A DNA stretch of 9,591 nt from NCBI GenBank assembly GCA_038203525.1, contig JBBRDW010000148.1, forward strand, positions 1 to 9,591. The letters are read 5' to 3'. The DNA comes from Limnovirga sp038203525 (lineage in GTDB: Bacteria; Bacteroidota; Bacteroidia; Chitinophagales; Chitinophagaceae). How positions within the stretch are numbered: position 1 is the stretch's first letter; every line of letters starts with the position of its first letter. Positions 1 through 6,657 of the stretch are shown in pieces. The notes under the pieces are model-generated. The model ran no database searches. It was not told the origin of the DNA and saw only the letters and a list, made by a program, of their open reading frames with translations. A program made the position numbers and the translations under genes.

Positions 1-397
<397 letters not shown>

Positions 398-498
398 TTA
401 TTTTTTAACGTAAGTTGAAAAACGTATTCTAATTTGTTTCGCAATCCCAATATGTAATTTATTAGCTGTTAGCCTTTTGCGCATAGCTTTATATTTTT

Positions 499-607
499 AT
501 GGTGGTTATTCCGGGGGTGTTCACCTCTTCCCTTTCCGAACAGAGAAGTTAAGTCCCCCATGGCCGATGGTACTGCACAAACATGTGGGAGAGTAGGTAG
601 CCGCCAT
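499..607 (+). rRNA. rrf: 5S ribosomal RNA
   Basis: The outer helix pairs ATGGTGG at the 5' end with CCGCCAT at the 3' end. Between them lie the conserved blocks TTCCGAACAGAGAAGTTAAG (535-554) and GCCGATGGTACTGC (563-576), and GGGAGAGTAGGT (587-598). The length of about 109 nt suits a Bacteroidota 5S. It follows the 23S gene by about 100 bp of AT-rich spacer with no tRNA, so the order is the usual 23S-5S end of an rrn operon. The end points come from helix pairing and may be off by a few bases. Confidence 0.95.
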
Positions 608-615
608 TCTTATTT

Positions 616-650
616 AAAACCCAACCAGTTTACTGGTTGGGTTTTTTGTT
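616..650 (+). terminator. rRNA operon terminator
   Basis: A near-perfect inverted repeat (616-629 against 632-645, AACCCAACCAGT/ACTGGTTGGGTT in the middle) forms a stem of about 13 bp with a four-base loop TTTA. It runs into a T-rich tail. It lies 9 bp after the 5S gene, as expected for the intrinsic terminator of an rrn operon. Confidence 0.93.
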
Positions 651-810
651 TTTGGACCATTTTAGCTATTGTTAAATTATCCGTGAATTGACAATTTTGA
701 TTGGTCAATATTGGAGAATGAATAATATTTCACTGTCCAGAAGTAGATAAATCAATTATTCTTACCCTGCTGCCAAGTATAATTTTTATTAATTAACCTC
801 CTAATATCAA

Positions 811-840
811 TACTCAATAGTTATTTGAGTAGTTTTTCTT
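811..840 (+). terminator. possible weak terminator hairpin
   Basis: TACTCAA (811-817) pairs with TTGAGTA (825-831) around a seven-base loop, followed by GTTTTTCTT. The stem is AT-rich, so it would be weak. It could back up the rRNA terminator, but no gene ends just before it. Confidence 0.25.
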
Positions 841-950
841 CTTTGCTTGGGATATATTTTATAACACCACTTAATTTGTGATTGTAATTTTATCTACCCA
901 CATAAACTTATAAATAGAATTGCCTTAGTTGCCGAATAGAATTGGCTAAA

Positions 951-975
951 GTTAAAGTGAGTGACACAACAGGTG
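951..975 (+). repeat. interspersed intergenic repeat, copy A (degenerate, GTGAC subtype)
   Basis: GTTAAAGTGAGTGACACAAC followed by AGGTG differs from the core of copy D at only two bases near the 5' end (TTAAAG for TACAAG) and one in the last triplet. After the core the similarity fades, although GCAATGCC at 985-992 recalls the GATGCC of the better copies. It lies downstream of plsY. Confidence 0.7.
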
Positions 976-1217
976 CTTATAGTAGCAATGCCGCTGATAA
1001 TTAAATTAAGCTATAAAGTTTATATGATACAGCCTGGAAGGCTCGTAGTTTAAACGGCGGGTAGAGCGTTTTACAGACAGGTACTGAGGTTTAACTGTGC
1101 AATTTTTCATTAGTTAAATACAATTAATTAATTAAAAATTAGCAACTTTTTTATTAGATAAAGTAGGCGATAAAAAGAGAGGGATACAAAGAAGGCTTTG
1201 AAGTGACTGTATTGGTA

Positions 1218-1871
1218 TTAACTATTTTTTCTTTTCGTGCGGCGCCTGTCACGGTATTTGAAAATGGGTACTTTACTTTCGGTACCATTAAGTATGCGGT
1301 TGATATTCTTCTGATGTGTTAAAATAACGAGTAAGGCAACGGCTACTGAGAACACACGATACAACGTAACATCATCATTAAAGATATATAGAATGAATAC
1401 TGCGAAAAAAACACCTGCCAGCATTGAGCTTAATGAAACAAAACGGGTAAGATAAAGTACTACAAGAAAAACACCAACACAACATAATGCTGCCAATGGT
1501 TGTATTGCGACTATCATTCCGAAAAGCGTAGCTACGCCTTTACCTCCTTTAAAACCCGCCCATATTGGAAAAATATGACCTAAAACTGCTGCAAGTCCCA
1601 AACCGATCATAAAATTAGTTCTGGCCCACTCATTATCCATATATGCAGTGAGTAAAGTTGGGGGCAGGGTTGCAATAATTCCTTTTAGCATATCTATTAT
1701 CATTACAAACGTTCCCGACTTTGCACCGAGTACCCGGTATGTGTTGGTAGCACCGGCATTTCCACTTCCATAGTTACGAATATCTATACCATAAAACCTT
1801 TTGCTAACCCAAACTGACGTTGGAATTGAACCAATAAGATAAGCCAATACTATGAGAAATAATTCGATCAT
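1218..1871 (-). CDS. plsY: glycerol-3-phosphate acyltransferase PlsY
   Basis: Integral membrane enzyme that transfers an acyl group from acyl-phosphate to the sn-1 position of glycerol 3-phosphate, giving lysophosphatidic acid, the first committed step of phospholipid synthesis. All three family motifs are present: GSGNAGATNTYRVLG at residues 35-49, GHIFPIWAGFKGGKGVAT at 98-115, and HQKNINRILNGTE at 186-198. Hydrophobic segments near 3-19, 53-75, 87-106, 116-141 and 145-186 fit a polytopic protein. The length, 217 aa, is normal for the family. The tail after 203 is strongly basic (RDRRRTKRK) and probably cytoplasmic. The start is the ATG at 1869-1871: the N-terminus MIELFLIVLAYLIGSIP is the usual one. 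No Shine-Dalgarno is seen, as is common in Bacteroidota. It lies 81 bp downstream of prmA on the same strand, with a candidate promoter of its own in the gap. Confidence 0.96.
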   Translation of the reverse strand: MIELFLIVLAYLIGSIPTSVWVSKRFYGIDIRNYGSGNAGATNTYRVLGAKSGTFVMIIDMLKGIIATLPPTLLTAYMDNEWARTNFMIGLGLAAVLGHIFPIWAGFKGGKGVATLFGMIVAIQPLAALCCVGVFLVVLYLTRFVSLSSMLAGVFFAVFILYIFNDDVTLYRVFSVAVALLVILTHQKNINRILNGTESKVPIFKYRDRRRTKRKNS

Positions 1872-1894
1872 TGAAATTGGTTAAAGCTGAATGA

Positions 1895-1902
1895 CAAATA
1901 TA
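1895..1902 (-). promoter_or_regulatory. Bacteroidota -7 promoter element for plsY
   Basis: Read on the minus strand this is TATATTTG, an exact match to TAnnTTTG. It ends 23 nt before the plsY start codon. No clear TTG lies about 20 nt upstream at the -33 position. The same motif stands 20 and 21 nt before two other genes here, which makes chance less likely. It implies that plsY can be transcribed independently of prmA. Confidence 0.45.
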
Positions 1903-1952
1903 AGTGACAAAATGTATAAGTAATGATCCCTTAACATGAATTTCAAGGAATT

Positions 1953-2771
1953 TTAATTGGTGAAATGTATGCAAATCCACTTTTGCCGGGCTATTGTTTC
2001 TTTATGTTTTAGATGTAAAGCGCTGGCAGCAAACAATATATCGGCCTCGTCTTCCTGCAAAAGGCCACTCAAAAGTAATTGCCCGTTTTGCACAATACTG
2101 TTAGCCAAAACTTTGAAATGCTCCAGAATTACGTTTTTGTTGATATTCGCAAGTATCAAATCGAATTTTTTATTAAATTCCAGCATACCGCTTAATCGGA
2201 CTGAGATACGTTTACAACTGTTGCGTTCAATATTTTCCTGGGCATTCGCTATACTCCAGTCATCATTGTCAATAGCCTGGATAGCTGAGGCACCCAATTT
2301 TTCGGCGAGTATGGCAAGCACGCCAGTTCCAGTTCCAAAATCAACAACGGACTTATCTTCAAAATTTAATGTGCGCATCTGCTGCATCATCAAATAGGTA
2401 GTAGCATGATGTCCGGTACCAAAACTCATTTTAGGAGTAATGATTATTTCATGCGCTACATTTTTTGCCGTTTCGTGAAAATGGGCACGTATTGTTACAA
2501 AATCGTCAACAGTCACCGGATCAAAATTTTTCTCCCATTCATCGTTCCAGTTTCTTTGAGCAAGCACTTTTTTCGAAAAATTAAGTTGTTTTGATGTAAA
2601 AATTTCTGCAACCTCGTTTTCATTAAACGCTGTTTCATCAATAAATGCAAGAAGCATATTTTCCGATTCCTCAAAGCCAGAAAAACCCAAGTCACTCAAC
2701 TGGGCAATAATTATTTCTGCCACTTCATTGGAAACATGATCAATCTTAATTTCCAGGTAATTATTGTTCAT
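1953..2771 (-). CDS. prmA: ribosomal protein L11 methyltransferase PrmA
   Basis: Cytoplasmic S-adenosylmethionine-dependent enzyme that methylates amino groups of ribosomal protein L11. The first 100 residues or so form the substrate-recognition part. The linker motif PKMSFGTGHHATT (113-125) stands for the usual PGMAFGTGTHETT. The SAM-binding motif I is VVDFGTGTGVLAI (142-154), followed by AIDNDD (166-171) at the end of strand 2. LANIN (208-212) is the catalytic-loop equivalent of the family's VANI. The length, 272 aa, fits the shorter Bacteroidota form. The start at 2769-2771 gives MNNNYLEIKI, which begins directly with the first beta strand of the N-terminal domain. The gene is upstream of plsY on the same strand, so the two may be co-transcribed, but the 81-bp gap contains a promoter candidate. 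Confidence 0.94.
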   Translation of the reverse strand: MNNNYLEIKIDHVSNEVAEIIIAQLSDLGFSGFEESENMLLAFIDETAFNENEVAEIFTSKQLNFSKKVLAQRNWNDEWEKNFDPVTVDDFVTIRAHFHETAKNVAHEIIITPKMSFGTGHHATTYLMMQQMRTLNFEDKSVVDFGTGTGVLAILAEKLGASAIQAIDNDDWSIANAQENIERNSCKRISVRLSGMLEFNKKFDLILANINKNVILEHFKVLANSIVQNGQLLLSGLLQEDEADILFAASALHLKHKETIARQKWICIHFTN

Positions 2772-2806
2772 TTAATAAAAAATTTATGTACCCGGCATTT
2801 GTTACC

Positions 2807-2840
2807 CATGGCGTCACCTGTTGCGTCGCACTCTTGTACT
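2807..2840 (-). repeat. interspersed intergenic repeat, copy B (GCGAC subtype)
   Basis: On the minus strand it reads AGTACAAGAGTGCGACGCAA, then CAGGTGACGCCATG. It is identical to copy C over the 21-bp core (2820-2840). The second half has GGTGACGCC where copy D has GGCGATGCC. It lies 36 bp upstream of the prmA start codon, so it would be in or next to the prmA promoter region. Confidence 0.9.
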
Positions 2841-3219
2841 GTAGAAAAAAAATCAGCATGTATTGTTGTTGAAAAATGCTATAAACTAACTATCGAAAAT
2901 GCTTTGGCCCAAAGTAAACAGTAAGGCAATAATGATAAATTTCATTGCAAAAGCCGAAAATTATAATGAAGCTGAATTCAACAATCTTTTGCTTACACCA
3001 ATTATGGTAAGATATACAATTATTACCGCAAACGTTTTGGAAAACAAATAAATTAACAACTAAGCTACCGGCCAAATAATTATTGCCAAAAATTAACATC
3101 AAAAAAATAGACTCGTAATTTTTTCAATCATAACTAATATCTATTGAGCCGGTTCTTTAATGACACGCGTTTTTTAAATCAAATTATTACCACAGCCACT
3201 TGTAACATTATTAAAAGAA

Positions 3220-3302
3220 AGTACAAGAGTGCGACGCAACCAAAGCACCACACTGATTTGGCGCCCGGCTCACAAAAAACTGGTACAAAATGATGTTGGT
3301 TT
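3220..3302 (+). repeat. interspersed intergenic repeat, copy C (core plus tail module)
   Basis: The core at 3220-3240 is an exact inverse of copy B. The next segment, GGCGATGCCATG in other copies, is replaced here by unrelated bases. A second module then appears at 3264-3302: CCCGG, then CACAAAAAACT, then ACAAA and GATGTT. It aligns with the tail of copy D, with a 9-base gap. The tail ends about 40 bp before the start of the dehydrogenase gene, so the repeat forms most of that gene's upstream region. Confidence 0.85.
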
Positions 3303-3332
3303 TTTAATGGTAACTGATATTATTGAACGTAG

Positions 3333-3340
3333 TATGTTTG
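3333..3340 (+). promoter_or_regulatory. possible -7 promoter element, very close to a start codon
   Basis: TATGTTTG matches TAnnTTTG but ends only 4 nt before the ATG at 3345. Transcription from it would give a leaderless or nearly leaderless mRNA, so it may be a chance match. Confidence 0.25.
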
Positions 3341-3344
3341 CAAT

Positions 3345-4220
3345 ATGCCTGGTGAAAAAAAAATAGAAACTATATGCGTTTGCGGCGCCGGTACAATGGG
3401 CAGTGGCATTGCGCAGGTTGTAGCACAGGCAGGTTTTAAAACTATTCAGTTCGATGTAAATAAAGTAATGCTTGATCGAAGCAAAAATTCCATTTCCCGA
3501 TCGCTGCAAAAGTTTGAAGAGAAAGGAAAGATAACCAGTACAGAAAGCGTTGCGATAATAAACTCCATCTACTTTACAGAAGTTATTCAGGAATGTAAGG
3601 CTGATCTGATTATTGAAGCTATTGTGGAAATTAAAGAGGCGAAAATTGAACTGCTAAATAACCTTGCAGCAATTAATAACAGCAACACCATTTTTGCAAC
3701 CAATACTTCTTCCATTGCAGTTACTGAAATTGCAAGCGCCACTTCGGTAGCCAACCGGGTTGCGGGATTGCATTTTTTTAACCCGGTACAGGTAATGAAA
3801 TTGGTTGAAGTGGTGCAGACAGAATTTACCGATCAGGATGTACTGGAAACTTTAACAGAGCTGGTAAGAAAAATGAATAAGACACCGGTTGTTTGCAATG
3901 ATTCGCCCGGGTTTATCGTGAATCGTGTAGCCAGAAATTTTTATTTAGAAGCGATGTTACTCCTTGAAAAAGGCTTGTGCAGTGTTGAAACAATTGATAG
4001 CGTTTTGGAAGCCTCCGGTTTTAAAATGGGGCCATTTAAGCTGATGGATATGATAGGAATGGATATTAATTATCAGGTTAGCACTATTGTTTGGGACGCG
4101 TTGGGTAGGCCGGAAAGACTAAAGCCAGCACAAATACAAAAAGAAAAAGTAGATCGTAATGAATTAGGCAGAAAAACAGGAAAGGGGTTTTATGATTATC
4201 CTGCAACTCCCGAAACTTAG
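3345..4220 (+). CDS. hbd: 3-hydroxyacyl-CoA (3-hydroxybutyryl-CoA) dehydrogenase
   Basis: Cytoplasmic NAD-dependent enzyme that interconverts 3-hydroxyacyl-CoA and 3-oxoacyl-CoA in fatty-acid or butanoate metabolism. The N-terminal Rossmann domain has the dinucleotide motif CGAGTMGSG (13-21) and an acidic D37 after strand 2, which suits NAD rather than NADP. The catalytic His-Glu pair lies in GLHFFNPVQVMKLVEVV, H143 and E155, with S122 in NTSSIA. DSPGFIVNR (186-194) is the start of the C-terminal dimerisation domain and supplies the conserved N193. At 291 aa it is a single-domain, stand-alone enzyme, not the fused FadB type. The start at 3345 is favoured because it leaves only nine residues before strand 1; the next in-frame ATG lies inside the nucleotide motif. 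An SDR gene follows after 38 bp on the same strand and is probably co-transcribed. Chain-length preference cannot be read from the sequence. Confidence 0.95.
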   Translation: MPGEKKIETICVCGAGTMGSGIAQVVAQAGFKTIQFDVNKVMLDRSKNSISRSLQKFEEKGKITSTESVAIINSIYFTEVIQECKADLIIEAIVEIKEAKIELLNNLAAINNSNTIFATNTSSIAVTEIASATSVANRVAGLHFFNPVQVMKLVEVVQTEFTDQDVLETLTELVRKMNKTPVVCNDSPGFIVNRVARNFYLEAMLLLEKGLCSVETIDSVLEASGFKMGPFKLMDMIGMDINYQVSTIVWDALGRPERLKPAQIQKEKVDRNELGRKTGKGFYDYPATPET

Positions 4221-4258
4221 CTGAGAATTTAACTGGTGAAATTTAAAATCAACAGAGA

Positions 4259-5254
4259 ATGCTGCTTTCAGAAAATAAAAATGTGTTTGTTACAGGCGCA
4301 ACCGGAATGGTAGGTTCTCATTTGGTGAAAGCATTGGTATCAAAGGGTTGCAAAGTAAAGGCACTGTATAGAACTGTGGTGCCGCAGTTTGCTGGCGCCG
4401 AAAAAATTGAATGGATAAAAGGCGATATACTGGATATTGTTTTGATGGAAGAGGCAATGAAGCAGGTAGATCAGGTTTATCATTGTGCGGCTCTTGTTTC
4501 TTTTGACCCAAATCAAAAAAATGATCTTAATAATGTTAATATAGCTGGAACAACCAATATAGTAAATGCCTGTATAAGTGCTAACATTCAAAAATTGCTT
4601 TTTGTAAGTTCTGTTGCAGCTTTAGGTAGAATAAGGGAGAATGAACCCATTTCTGAAAAAATGAACTGGACCAAAGAAACCAGTAACAGCGAATACGGCA
4701 GTACAAAGTTTTATGCAGAAATGGAAGTGTGGCGGGGTATTGGCGAGGGGTTAAATGCAGTTATTGTAAACCCTGTCATCATCCTTGGAGCAGCAGACTG
4801 GAGTAAAGGATCGGCAGCAATTTTTAAAAATGTTTATAGAGAATTTCCCTGGTATACCGAAGGGGTTACCGGTTGGGTTGATGTGAAAGACGTTGTAACA
4901 GCTATGATTCTTTTGATGAACAGCAATATCAATAACGAACGTTTTATTATAAGTGCAGAAAATATTGGGTACAGGGATTTATTTAACTGTATTGCAGATG
5001 AGTTTGGCAAAAAGCGCCCCTCCAAAAAAGTTACAACTTTATTGGCAGCATTGGTTTGGCGATTAGAGGGTTTGAAAGCACGCTTCTCAAAAGTAACACC
5101 AATGCTTACCAAAGAAACCGCCAACACTGCACAGGCAAAAGTATATTTCGATAACAGTAAATTATTACAGTATTTGCCAGATTTTAAATACCGCCCTATA
5201 AAAGAAAGTATAGCAGCTATTTGTGCCGAGTTTAAAGAAATGTATAACCTTTAA
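4259..5254 (+). CDS. NAD(P)-dependent epimerase/dehydratase family (extended SDR)
   Basis: Extended short-chain dehydrogenase/reductase. The cofactor motif is TGATGMVG (12-19), D56 in GDILD lies after strand 3, and the catalytic residues are S117/S118 in FVSSVA and Y146-x3-K150 in YGSTK. All active-site positions are intact. The length, 331 aa, is usual for extended SDRs. Family members act on nucleotide sugars, dihydroflavonol-like or steroid-like substrates and aldehydes; the sequence resembles the general dihydroflavonol-4-reductase-like group, but the substrate is unknown. It follows the 3-hydroxyacyl-CoA dehydrogenase by 38 bp without its own clear promoter, so a joint role in acyl or lipid metabolism is possible but is inference from position only. 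An inverted-repeat terminator lies 13 bp after the stop. Confidence 0.9.
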   Translation: MLLSENKNVFVTGATGMVGSHLVKALVSKGCKVKALYRTVVPQFAGAEKIEWIKGDILDIVLMEEAMKQVDQVYHCAALVSFDPNQKNDLNNVNIAGTTNIVNACISANIQKLLFVSSVAALGRIRENEPISEKMNWTKETSNSEYGSTKFYAEMEVWRGIGEGLNAVIVNPVIILGAADWSKGSAAIFKNVYREFPWYTEGVTGWVDVKDVVTAMILLMNSNINNERFIISAENIGYRDLFNCIADEFGKKRPSKKVTTLLAALVWRLEGLKARFSKVTPMLTKETANTAQAKVYFDNSKLLQYLPDFKYRPIKESIAAICAEFKEMYNL

Positions 5255-5267
5255 TTGTCTAAAAGAT

Positions 5268-5292
5268 GAATGCCGGTAACTTACCGGCATTC
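5268..5292. terminator. hairpin between convergent genes, probably bidirectional terminator
   Basis: GAATGCCGGTA (5268-5278) pairs perfectly with TACCGGCATTC (5282-5292) around a three-base loop. It lies 13 bp past the SDR stop codon. On the plus strand it is followed by TTGGTTC, a poor T-run; on the minus strand by ATCTTTT. It can serve the SDR gene and, 75 bp past its stop, the cytochrome gene. Confidence 0.75.
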
Positions 5293-5328
5293 TTGGTTCA
5301 TCATAGACTATCAGAGAAAATCGAATTT

Positions 5329-5346
5329 GTAATGTGTTCACATTAC
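5329..5346. repeat. 18-bp perfect palindrome
   Basis: GTAATGTG, TT, CACATTAC. It lies 20 bp beyond the stop codon of the cytochrome gene on the minus strand. It may be an extra transcript-end hairpin; the form is also like a dimeric regulator site, but its place at a 3' end argues against an operator. Confidence 0.4.
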
Positions 5347-5366
5347 CCGATACCACATCGAAAACA

Positions 5367-6068
5367 TTAATTATTAGGAGCACCTGCTGCAACCCATTTT
5401 TCTATTTGGGTAATATTGCAATCACTCAACATTGCTGCACCTTGTGGCATTGCTGAATAGCCAGATGCATGTGTAATAGTACCAACCAGGTGACCGTTAA
5501 GTGCTACCATCTGTACGCTGGCATAAGTTGAAAGATCAATTCCACCGCCGCCATTTACACCCGTATGGCAACCGACACAATTGTCAGCTAAAATTACTGA
5601 TACTGCACCGCTGTAAGTATATAAACTGGTATCGCAGGTAGTGCAGTTTTTAGTGTTGTTTGCTCCCTGGTTAATCCATCTTCTTATGCTCGTTATCTGA
5701 TTGGAAGTTAATTTTGGATTGCCTTTTGGAGGCATTTCGCCATTCTTAATCACTGTATAAATTTCACTTCTGCCTGCATTACCCGGCACAATACCTTCTC
5801 CTTTCATGATATTTTTGTAGCTGTCTAAAACATAACCAGCTTTATGTGCAGCCGCATCGTGGCAGCCGCTTTTGGCACAACTACTTTGAAAAATCGGTAA
5901 TACATCTCCTTCAAAACATACCTGCGCTGCTTTAGCATCTAAGGCAGTTTCTGCTGCATTATCAGCAGCTGCGGCTGGCGTTACATTGTCCGGGGTATTA
6001 ACCTGCCGCTGACAGGCAAAAAATAATACGATCGTTCCTGCTGCTACAAATGCGAGTGACTTTTTCAT
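5367..6068 (-). CDS. c-type cytochrome lipoprotein with two haem-binding motifs
   Basis: Secreted lipoprotein with two predicted covalent haem sites, so probably an electron carrier or a redox domain at the cell envelope. The signal peptide has lipobox FFAC with the lipidated cysteine at C19. An Ala/Asn-rich spacer runs to about residue 48. The first haem motif is CAKSGCH (C64, C69, H70), with four residues between the cysteines instead of two, and a candidate axial methionine M112 in GEMPPKG. The second is CVGCH (C164, C167, H168) with M207 in SAMPQG. Both halves end in a helix of similar form (ITSIRRWINQGA near 125-136, ITQIEKWVAAGA near 219-230), so the protein looks like an internal duplication. 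Extra cysteines at 51, 142, 145 and 217 may form disulphides. Domains with CX4CH motifs are known from planctomycete-type cytochromes. It is alone on this strand, converging with the SDR gene. Confidence 0.88.
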   Translation of the reverse strand: MKKSLAFVAAGTIVLFFACQRQVNTPDNVTPAAAADNAAETALDAKAAQVCFEGDVLPIFQSSCAKSGCHDAAAHKAGYVLDSYKNIMKGEGIVPGNAGRSEIYTVIKNGEMPPKGNPKLTSNQITSIRRWINQGANNTKNCTTCDTSLYTYSGAVSVILADNCVGCHTGVNGGGGIDLSTYASVQMVALNGHLVGTITHASGYSAMPQGAAMLSDCNITQIEKWVAAGAPNN

Positions 6069-6304
6069 AGAATGATTTTTTTTGAGTAAATAATTTTTTT
6101 AACTGATAACTGGATTTGTGTCTTTCTAAATTCTTAAAAAGCTGGTGATATTTTTTGAGATTAACAAACGGCCCGTAATAACCCTGTCAGTTCATTATTC
6201 CATTCTAAAATTCCCTTATGTAATTCAATTGTAAAATAAAACTAATCAAAGCGCAGGCTTCAGCACAAACATTACAGGCCAATCGGGTAAAATCCAACGC
6301 TGAA

Positions 6305-6444
6305 CAGGAATATATCTTTGTCAGGTAGTTTTTTGTGTGAGGAGCTATCCGGGTTTAAGCCTTTTATATAAGCCCATCTTTTCTTTTTTTGTATCGGCAC
6401 TTTGTTTTCATGGCATCGCCTGTTGTGTCACTCACTTGTACTTC
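6305..6444 (-). repeat. interspersed intergenic repeat, copy D (longest, GTGAC subtype)
   Basis: On the minus strand the core is GTACAAGTGAGTGACACAAC, followed by AGGCGATGCCATGAAAA. About 40 bases of A-rich sequence come next, then the tail module GGCTTAAACCCGGATAGC, CTCACACAAAAAACT and GATATATTCCT. The tail aligns with copies C and G. The GATGCCAT block is repeated directly on the other side of the core (6447-6459), so the core sits between two 13-bp direct repeats with one mismatch. Confidence 0.85.
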
Positions 6445-6628
6445 TTTTTTTATGGCATCAGTTTCCTGCATTAAATAGGAGTATCATCGGCAGCAAAATA
6501 TAAACAGCAAAAAGTACAATGCAGGCTTATATCAACTGCCGGAATTATGTATACAATCCTTAACACAAGAATGATTTGTATCAGCTTGCAGAATGACCAG
6601 CATCAGCCACCTGGCGAGAACCATATTT

Positions 6629-6636
6629 TAATTTTG
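6629..6636 (+). promoter_or_regulatory. Bacteroidota -7 promoter element for the kelch gene
   Basis: TAATTTTG matches TAnnTTTG and ends 21 nt before the ATG at 6658. This spacing agrees with the elements before plsY and the deoxyhypusine synthase gene. It lies downstream of the alternative ATG at 6547, which supports the later start. No clear -33 TTG. Confidence 0.45.
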
Positions 6637-6657
6637 TTTACAGCAAAATTTATAACT

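Larger units (their letters stand above)
651..1217. other. gene-free AT-rich intergenic region between rrn terminator and plsY
   Basis: I find no convincing gene on either strand; frames are broken every few codons. It holds a 7-bp hairpin followed by a T-run (811-840), a 6-bp inverted repeat ATTGAC/GTCAAT (687-692 and 704-709), one degenerate copy of the interspersed repeat (951-975), and a small hairpin AGCCT-GGA-AGGCT (1031-1043). The stretch 1031-1105 is less AT-rich than its surroundings and has tRNA-like scraps (GCTC, GTAGAGC), but no cloverleaf can be drawn. Confidence 0.6.
2772..3344. other. gene-free region between prmA and the acyl-CoA dehydrogenase gene
   Basis: Divergent intergenic region that must hold promoters for prmA (minus) and the plus-strand pair. 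It contains repeat copies B and C in opposite orientation, whose 21-bp cores form a perfect inverted repeat around a 379-bp AT-rich segment. A plus-strand frame at 2899-3051 would give 50 residues (MLWPKVNSKAIMINFIAKAE at its start), and a minus-strand frame at 2890-3102 overlaps it. Neither shows a recognisable family, so I do not call them genes. Confidence 0.6.
6069..6657. other. gene-free divergent intergenic region between cytochrome and kelch genes
   Basis: It contains the longest copy of the interspersed repeat (D, 6305-6444) and must carry promoters for genes on both sides. On the minus strand a frame without stops runs from 6427 down to a TAA at 6272-6274. It would read KRWAYIKGLNPDSSS and, further on, IFLFSVGFYPIGL, but it has no ATG and passes straight through the repeat. 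I see no RNA gene here. Confidence 0.6.

Noticed and set aside
1957..2397. Open frame of 146 codons on the plus strand
   Set aside because: Antisense to prmA, whose motifs are all in frame; the plus-strand product has no recognisable features.
2736..2924. Plus-strand frame of 62 codons containing MASPVASHSCTVEKK
   Set aside because: It overlaps the start of prmA and is translated directly from repeat copy B; a spurious product of the repeat.
2890..3102. Overlapping small frames: 70 codons minus strand and 50 codons plus strand (2899-3051)
   Set aside because: AT-rich intergenic DNA between repeats B and C, with no known family, no convincing promoter, and mutual overlap. The plus-strand one is the more protein-like but cannot be supported.
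6547..6657. Upstream start for the kelch protein
   Set aside because: The 37 extra residues would bury the signal peptide, and a promoter element lies inside this stretch.
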